Assembly: GCA_017354415.1 (NCBI GenBank)
Contig: JAFMQY010000016.1
Location: forward strand, 1-34,918
Source of the DNA: Nocardioides sp.
Lineage (GTDB): Bacteria > Actinomycetota > Actinomycetes > Propionibacteriales > Nocardioidaceae
DNA: 34,918 nucleotides
Direction: 5' to 3'
Part shown: positions 29,695 through 34,918 of the stretch, piece by piece
Layout of the letters: the number at the start of each line of letters is the position of its first letter
How positions within the stretch are numbered: the first letter of the stretch is position 1
Made by a program: the position numbers and the translations under genes
The notes under the pieces: generated by a model
Seen by the model: only the letters and a program-made list of their open reading frames with translations
Told to the model about the DNA's origin: nothing
Database searches by the model: none

Positions 29695-30276
29695 ATGTCG
29701 GTCAATCAGCAGCAGATCCCGGACTACCCACTCGACGAGATGATCGTGGTGACCGCGCCGGCCCAGCTGCGCGCCCTGGCCGATGACCTGCGCGGTACGT
29801 TGCTCGAGCTGCTGCTCGAGCGCGCCGCGACCGTGACCGAGATGGCCGAGGCCGTGGGCCGACCCAAGAGCACCGTGGCCTACCACGTCAACCTGCTCGT
29901 GGATGCCGGTCTGCTCAAGGTGGTCCGCACCCAGCGCGTGCGGGCGATCGAGGAGCGCTACTACGGACGGGTGGCACGGACGATCTACATCGGAGCACTG
30001 AGCTCTGCGGAGGACATCGCGACCGTCGCGGTGATCGACGGCGTCGCCACGGCCTACCGGGAGTCGCGCCCCGCGCACGACGCCGACGACCTGCGCTGCA
30101 CCCTGATGCATGCGCGGATCCCCATCGAGGACGTGCGTGCCTTCTGGGCCGAGGTGCAGGCCCTCGCCCGCACGTTCGCGCAGATCCCCCGCGCCGGTGA
30201 CCAGGTCTACGGTTTCGTGGCCGGCCTGTACCCGACCGATGCCCCTACCCTCCCCGAGCGCGACGACGAGCCCTGA
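29695..30276 (+). CDS. ArsR-like winged-helix transcriptional regulator
   Basis: 193 aa; LADDLRGTLLELLLERAATVTEMAEAVGRPKSTVAYHVNLLVDAGLLKVVRTQRVRAIEERYYGRVART. Confidence 0.85.
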   Translation: MSVNQQQIPDYPLDEMIVVTAPAQLRALADDLRGTLLELLLERAATVTEMAEAVGRPKSTVAYHVNLLVDAGLLKVVRTQRVRAIEERYYGRVARTIYIGALSSAEDIATVAVIDGVATAYRESRPAHDADDLRCTLMHARIPIEDVRAFWAEVQALARTFAQIPRAGDQVYGFVAGLYPTDAPTLPERDDEP

Positions 30277-30326
30277 TCGTCGTCTCCCCGAGCGAGCTGG
30301 TCGCCGATGGGTGGTGTGGCACGAGG

Positions 30327-30637
30327 TCATGCAGTGCCGGTGCCGTCACGTCCCGGGTCGACGCTGCCGGGGAGCTCCATCCGCACGATCGCTCCCCCCT
30401 CCGGACCGTTGCGTGCTGTGGCGCGTCCGCCGTGCGCCTGGGCGATGGCGCTGACGATTGCCAGGCCCAGGCCCGCGCCCCCCGTCTCGTCGGGCGCGGC
30501 TGGAGCCCGGTCGTGCGAATCTCTCGAAGGCGCGGGACAGGAAAGCCGGGTCCGGAGTCGGCGACCTCGATCAACAGGTCTGGCCCGGCGGATCGGGCCG
30601 AGATCACGTCGAAGGTCTCGCGGGTGTACGAGGGCAT
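30327..30637 (-). pseudogene. Degraded sensor histidine kinase (HATPase_c remnant)
   Basis: Minus-strand reading across three frames: VISARSAGPDLLIEVADSGPGF | LSRAFERFARPGSSRA | DETGGAGLGLAIVSAIAQAHGGRATARNGPEGGAIVRMELPGSVDPGRDGTGTA*. N-terminal domains absent. Confidence 0.8.
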
Positions 30638-30681
30638 GCGCGCACCGCCCGACGTGTCGCCCGACCGCCAGACGGCGGGGG

Positions 30682-31302
30682 TCAGGAGAAGAGCGTCGTG
30701 CCGTACTTGAGCACGATGAGGAGTACGAGTACCAGCATCCAGGCGATCACGACCATGAGGTCAAGGTTCGCCTCGACCGCCGAGGACAGCGCTTGCTTCG
30801 CACCCCGAGGGAGGGACAGGTTGCCCGCGCGGATGTTGACGTGGGTCATCTCGAAGAAGACCAGTGTGGTCGCGAACGTGATCACCAGGCACCAGGGGCA
30901 GAGCGCGCCGATGTGGAACATCGACTGGTAGAAGAGCCAGTGCGCCAGGGCGAGGCCGATGGTGTACACGACCTGCGCGGAGATCATGAACCAGCGCGGG
31001 AACCTCACCCCGCCCAGGGCGGCGACCGCGATCGTGATCACCACCGGTTCGGCGATCAGTCCGAGGTAGGCGTTGGGGAATCCGAAGAGCGATGCCTGCC
31101 ACGAGGTGGCGACCGTGCCGCAGCTGAGGACGGCGTTGATGTTGCAGCCGAGGTCGGCGTTCGGGTTCTCGGCGACTGTGAGCGCTTCGATGGACAGGAC
31201 GAACGAGGCGACGAGGCTGGCCAGCGAGGACAACAGCATCACCACCCACACGGCGGTGTCGCCGTGCCGGGTCCGGGTTGCGATGGCGAGGGTGCCGGTC
31301 AT
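30682..31302 (-). CDS. Vitamin K epoxide reductase (VKOR) family protein
   Basis: 206 aa; NADLGCNINAVLSCGTVATSWQASLFGFPNAYLGLI and IGALCPWCLVITFATT (CxxC), multi-TM. Confidence 0.92.
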   Translation of the reverse strand: MTGTLAIATRTRHGDTAVWVVMLLSSLASLVASFVLSIEALTVAENPNADLGCNINAVLSCGTVATSWQASLFGFPNAYLGLIAEPVVITIAVAALGGVRFPRWFMISAQVVYTIGLALAHWLFYQSMFHIGALCPWCLVITFATTLVFFEMTHVNIRAGNLSLPRGAKQALSSAVEANLDLMVVIAWMLVLVLLIVLKYGTTLFS

Positions 31303-32063
31303 CGCGAGCTGCCGGCGGCGGCGTCCTCGATCGCCGTGGCCAGCACCCCGGGCCTGGACCAGTCGCCGGCGAACACCTTGCCGTTGATCAGCACGGTGGG
31401 CGTGCTGCTGACCCCGGCGCGGCTCGCTTCCCGGGTGCTCTGGGCGACCCACCCCCGGTGGGTGCCGTCGGCGAATGTGTCGACCACGCCGGCCGGCACT
31501 CCGGCTTCGGTGGCGATCTCGGCGATCCGGTCGTCACTGAGCCCTTTGGTGCCTTCCTCGGGCTGGTTGTCGTACAGGGCGGTGTGGAAGGCCCACACCT
31601 TGTTAGGGGCGCGGTCGGCCACCGTGGCGTACGCGTTGGCGGCGCGCGTGGAGTACTCGGTGCCTTGCGACATCCGGTCGAGGAAGGACAGGACGCGCAG
31701 GTTGACTCGCAGCGTGCCGTCCGCGATGAGACGGGAAAGGTCCTTGCTGTTGGCGGCCTCGAACGCGCCGCAGGCGGGGCACATGTAGTCGTAGTACAAG
31801 TCGAGGGTGACGGGGGACTTCGCGTCCCCGACGGGGAAGGCACCGGCCTCGACATTGGCCGGTACGACGACCTTTCCGGTCGCTTCCACACCGGTGTCGC
31901 TGGTGACCGACCTCGCCACCGCAAACGCGATCCCGGCCAGCAGCCCGACGATGACGACGGCGCCAACGACCTGGAAGGTCCGATGGCGGCGCCGCTCTCG
32001 GGCCAGCTCGGCGGCCCGCGCTGCTCGCATCTCCCGGGTCCTCTCCCGGCTTCGGGTACTCAT
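31299..32063 (-). CDS. DsbA-like thioredoxin-fold protein, membrane anchored
   Basis: 254 aa; N-terminal TM VVGAVVIVGLLAGIAFAVA, VTLDLYYDYMCPACGAFEAANSKDLSRL (CPAC), SSTPTVLINGKVF. Stop overlaps the VKOR start (ATGA). Confidence 0.9.
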   Translation of the reverse strand: MSTRSRERTREMRAARAAELARERRRHRTFQVVGAVVIVGLLAGIAFAVARSVTSDTGVEATGKVVVPANVEAGAFPVGDAKSPVTLDLYYDYMCPACGAFEAANSKDLSRLIADGTLRVNLRVLSFLDRMSQGTEYSTRAANAYATVADRAPNKVWAFHTALYDNQPEEGTKGLSDDRIAEIATEAGVPAGVVDTFADGTHRGWVAQSTREASRAGVSSTPTVLINGKVFAGDWSRPGVLATAIEDAAAGSSR

Positions 32064-32127
32064 CGGGTGCGGCTCCTCGGCGCGTGGACGACATCCTGTG
32101 GTGAGCGGCGTCAGCGTCGTTCTGCCT

Positions 32128-32145
32128 CCGGCGCGCTCGCGCCGG
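32128..32145. repeat. Perfect inverted repeat upstream of the DsbA-like gene
   Basis: CCGGCGCG-CT-CGCGCCGG. Confidence 0.6.
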
Positions 32146-32185
32146 ACCGCCCTCAGGAGCCATCGTTCCTACTGCGGGCCGCTCC

Positions 32186-32725
32186 TTGCCGGGTCGAAGG
32201 TCCCGACCTGCAAGCCCGAAGACCCGAGGAGATGGACGGACGGTGCCTCGCCGAAGTCCTCCGAGACCACCGGGACGTGGACATCTCACCGTCGCCGGGC
32301 ACCAGCCCGCACCGGCTCCCGTGCCGGCCGGAGACATCCGGTCCTGGACCGGTCACGGTGTCCGCATCACCCTCGACGGGCACGCGGCAGTCGGTGACGA
32401 CAGCGACTTCACGCTCCCCTTCGCCCACGTCGACGCCACCGGCGAGGCGACCGGGCCGGTCACCGATCTGCAGCCCTACCTCGGAGCCGCCGGCCACGTC
32501 GTGATCATGCGAGCCGACGCCTCGACGTTCGCCCACCGGCACGCCGAGACCTACGACGACCAGGGCCGACCCGTTCTCGCCCTCCCGGGCACCTCGTTCG
32601 GACCCGCACTCGACCTGCACGTCCGGTTCGACCGGCCCGGCGCATACCGGCTCTGGGCACAGTTCGAGCTCGCCGACGGAACCGTCGTGACCGCCCCGTT
32701 CGTCGTCCACACCGCCACCCACTGA
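32186..32725 (+). CDS. Metal-associated secreted-type domain protein (possibly 5'-truncated)
   Basis: VTDLQPYLGAAGHVVIMRADASTFAHRHAE...FDRPGAYRLWAQFELADGTVVTAPFVVHT is a recognisable domain often found near copper genes. The N-terminal part has no convincing signal peptide or TM and no ATG; the true start is uncertain. Confidence 0.5.
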   Translation: MPGRRSRPASPKTRGDGRTVPRRSPPRPPGRGHLTVAGHQPAPAPVPAGDIRSWTGHGVRITLDGHAAVGDDSDFTLPFAHVDATGEATGPVTDLQPYLGAAGHVVIMRADASTFAHRHAETYDDQGRPVLALPGTSFGPALDLHVRFDRPGAYRLWAQFELADGTVVTAPFVVHTATH

Positions 32726-33020
32726 CGCCTTTCACCCGCTCAGCCGCACCACAAGACAAGGAGAACCGACATGGCCACCGACCAGCGGCTCGGCTGCCGT
32801 GTGCGCGTGTGAGGACGCCTCGGCCACGGGCATCCTGGCTCGCCGAGGATCGGCTCCGGGAGATGTTGACCCGCTGAGTGTTCGGTGGGAGTTTTGCCGT
32901 TGTATCGGTTCCGGATGAATCCGCCACCTCGGTTGCCGCGGGGCTACGCCCTCGACATCGCGGCGGGCGGGTCACGCCGGCTGAGCTGCACCAGTGCACG
33001 AACTCGGGAGGGTGCCCATC

Positions 33021-34841
33021 ATGGATCGGCGTCAGTTCCTGACCGCATCGGCCGCCGTTACTGCGGCAGCGGCACTTCCGTCGCTTGCCGGGCCGGCGTT
33101 CGCGACGCCTCGTGGGCGCGTGAACCACAGGGCGGTACCGCAGGTCACAGGATCGGGGCAGGTCACGGTCACGACGTCCGGCGGCCGGACTCTGCCGGAG
33201 CTGATCCCTGATGGCGGCCCGGTTCTGCGCTTCGGGACCGCCAGACAAGCCGGGCTGGTCTCGACGTACGCCGACCTGATCCCGGCCGACGCAGCGGCCG
33301 GTCTGCAGCCTGGCACCGGGGCCAACGGGCACGCGGTCTACCCGGGCGAGGTGGTGATCGCGGGGCGCAACGGCGTGGTCGCCGAATACGCGGCGGCCGG
33401 ATTCAACCTGCGCTATGCCGACGGGCAGGGCGCCGAGCTGCCACGGGACCAGTGGATTCCCACCACCGTGGACACGATCTACGACCTGGCCTCCTTGTCG
33501 AAGCTGTTCACCTCGACGGTGGCGCTGCAGCTGATTCAGCAGGGCCGACTGGCCCTGGACGACACGGTCGTCACGTATCTGCCCGCCTTCGACAACAACG
33601 GCAAGGGCGACATCACGATCCTCCAGCTGCTCACCCATACCTCTGGGCTGCCGCCGGACCCGAGCCCGGCTCTGTGGACCTACCCGACCATGGCCGAGCG
33701 GATCGACGCGGTGATGAGCACCGTCCCGCAGGCGCCGGCCGGGACGGAGTACATCTACTCCGACCTCAGCATGATCACGCTGCAGTTCGTGGCGGAGGCC
33801 ATCACCGGCCGGACCCTGGATGTGCTGGTCCGCGACCAGATCACGTCGCCGCTCGGCATGCGCGACACCATGTTCAACCCGCCCACCTCGCTGACGCAGC
33901 GGATCGCAGCGGAGGAGTACCAACAGGTGCCGGACCGCGGCCTGGTCTGGGGTCAGGTGCATGACGAGAACGCCTGGGCGCTGGGCGGGGTGGCCGGCCA
34001 CGCCGGCGTCTTCTCCACCGCGCGCGACATGGCCATCTTCTGCCAGGCCTTCCTGAACGGAGGCCGGTACGGCAGTGCGCAGATCCTGTCCAGAGACTCG
34101 GTGATCTCGATGTTCACCAACTACAACCAGGCGTTCCCCGGCAACGAGCACGGCCTCGGCTGGGAGCTGTACCAGCACTGGGAGGAAGGCGCGCTGGCCA
34201 CGCCGTACACGGGCGGGCACACCGGTTTCACCGGAACCTCCATCGCGGTCGACCCCACCACGCAGTCCTTCGTGCTGCTGCTGACCAACGCCGTCCATCC
34301 CAGCCGGAACTGGGGCGTCCCCAACCCCCAGCGCCGCCAGGGCGCCTACGACCTGGCCCGCGCGACCGCGGTGAAGCCGGCCGCCGACTCCCGCGAGTGG
34401 TTCGGCGGGATGTCCGACCGGACCACCAACAGCCTGGTCCTGCCGATCACCCTTCCCACAGCAGCCACTCTCGCGTTCGAGCTCTGGTATGACACCGAGC
34501 CCGGTTACGACTTCGTCTACCTCGAGGCCTCCAGCGACGGGGGCACCAGCTGGCACGAGGTGCCGTTCGCGATCCGTGGTGACCGCCTCGAGGTGACCAC
34601 CCCGGGCCGGGTCAGTGGCTACCAGGGCCGGCAGTGGCTGCATGCGACCGCCAGCCTCGACGGGCTGAGCGGCCCGGTGCAGCTGCGCTGGCGCTACACC
34701 ACGGACCCGCTCTACCACGGCCGCGGCGCCTACGTGGACGCCATCCGGATCACCGCCGGACCACAGCCGATCTATGACGACCGGACGGGACAGGATGCCG
34801 CAAAGCTGGTCCTCCGAGGATTCGTCGAGACCACCGACTGA
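33021..34841 (+). CDS. Tat-exported serine hydrolase (class C beta-lactamase/penicillin-binding-like) with a C-terminal MAM-like domain
   Basis: 606 aa from ATG 33021; MDRRQFLTASAAVTAAAALPSLAGPAFA (Tat-like), YDLASLSKLFTS (SxxK), YIYSDLSM (YxD/N), GGHTGFTGTS; C-terminal LAFELWYDTEPGYDFVYLEASSDGGTSWHEVP. Confidence 0.88.
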   Translation: MDRRQFLTASAAVTAAAALPSLAGPAFATPRGRVNHRAVPQVTGSGQVTVTTSGGRTLPELIPDGGPVLRFGTARQAGLVSTYADLIPADAAAGLQPGTGANGHAVYPGEVVIAGRNGVVAEYAAAGFNLRYADGQGAELPRDQWIPTTVDTIYDLASLSKLFTSTVALQLIQQGRLALDDTVVTYLPAFDNNGKGDITILQLLTHTSGLPPDPSPALWTYPTMAERIDAVMSTVPQAPAGTEYIYSDLSMITLQFVAEAITGRTLDVLVRDQITSPLGMRDTMFNPPTSLTQRIAAEEYQQVPDRGLVWGQVHDENAWALGGVAGHAGVFSTARDMAIFCQAFLNGGRYGSAQILSRDSVISMFTNYNQAFPGNEHGLGWELYQHWEEGALATPYTGGHTGFTGTSIAVDPTTQSFVLLLTNAVHPSRNWGVPNPQRRQGAYDLARATAVKPAADSREWFGGMSDRTTNSLVLPITLPTAATLAFELWYDTEPGYDFVYLEASSDGGTSWHEVPFAIRGDRLEVTTPGRVSGYQGRQWLHATASLDGLSGPVQLRWRYTTDPLYHGRGAYVDAIRITAGPQPIYDDRTGQDAAKLVLRGFVETTD

Positions 34842-34866
34842 CAAACCACAGCGCCTGGCGGACGGC

Positions 34867-34884
34867 ATGCGGCGGCCACCGCAT
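34867..34884. terminator. Possible hairpin downstream of the serine hydrolase
   Basis: ATGCGG-CGGCCA-CCGCAT; no T-tract, so terminator function is uncertain. Confidence 0.3.
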
Positions 34885-34918
34885 CGACTCCTGTGGTGGC
34901 GAGGGAACGGCGCAGCCC

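Noticed and set aside
32505-34868. 787-aa minus-strand ORF opposite the serine hydrolase
   Set aside because: No recognisable domain; the plus strand has signal peptide and catalytic motifs.

Overview
High-GC actinobacterial chromosomal DNA; gene content resembles Nocardioides-type genomes, but this is an inference and no taxonomic search was run. Most of the window is ordinary single-copy coding sequence on both strands. I found no tRNA, rRNA, CRISPR array, phage or transposase. The left end holds a compact four-gene minus-strand cluster: a fatty-acyl-reductase-like SDR fused to a HAD phosphatase, a zinc dehydrogenase, a divergent LarA/DUF2088 protein and a PlsC-type acyltransferase. After it come a small Cys/His-rich ORF (53 aa), a BBE-type flavoenzyme, a nucleotidyltransferase, a HypX/HoxX-like protein with no hydrogenase genes nearby, a GT39-like membrane protein, a secreted GH3, a glutaredoxin, a YceH-methyltransferase fusion, a frameshifted MalT/LuxR regulator, an ABC-2 transporter, a metallophosphoesterase divergent from a kinase-aminotransferase fusion, a YHS/CPx copper ATPase with a CsoR-like operator, a DLH/wHTH divergent pair, a VKOR-DsbA pair, and a Tat-exported serine hydrolase. 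Several decayed genes are visible: an alpha/beta hydrolase tail, a LuxR HTH stub, and a histidine kinase with at least two frameshifts. The best candidates for undescribed biology are the LarA-like/FAR-HAD/PlsC cluster, the Cys-rich small protein, and the kinase-phospholyase-like fusion. None is proven novel from sequence alone.
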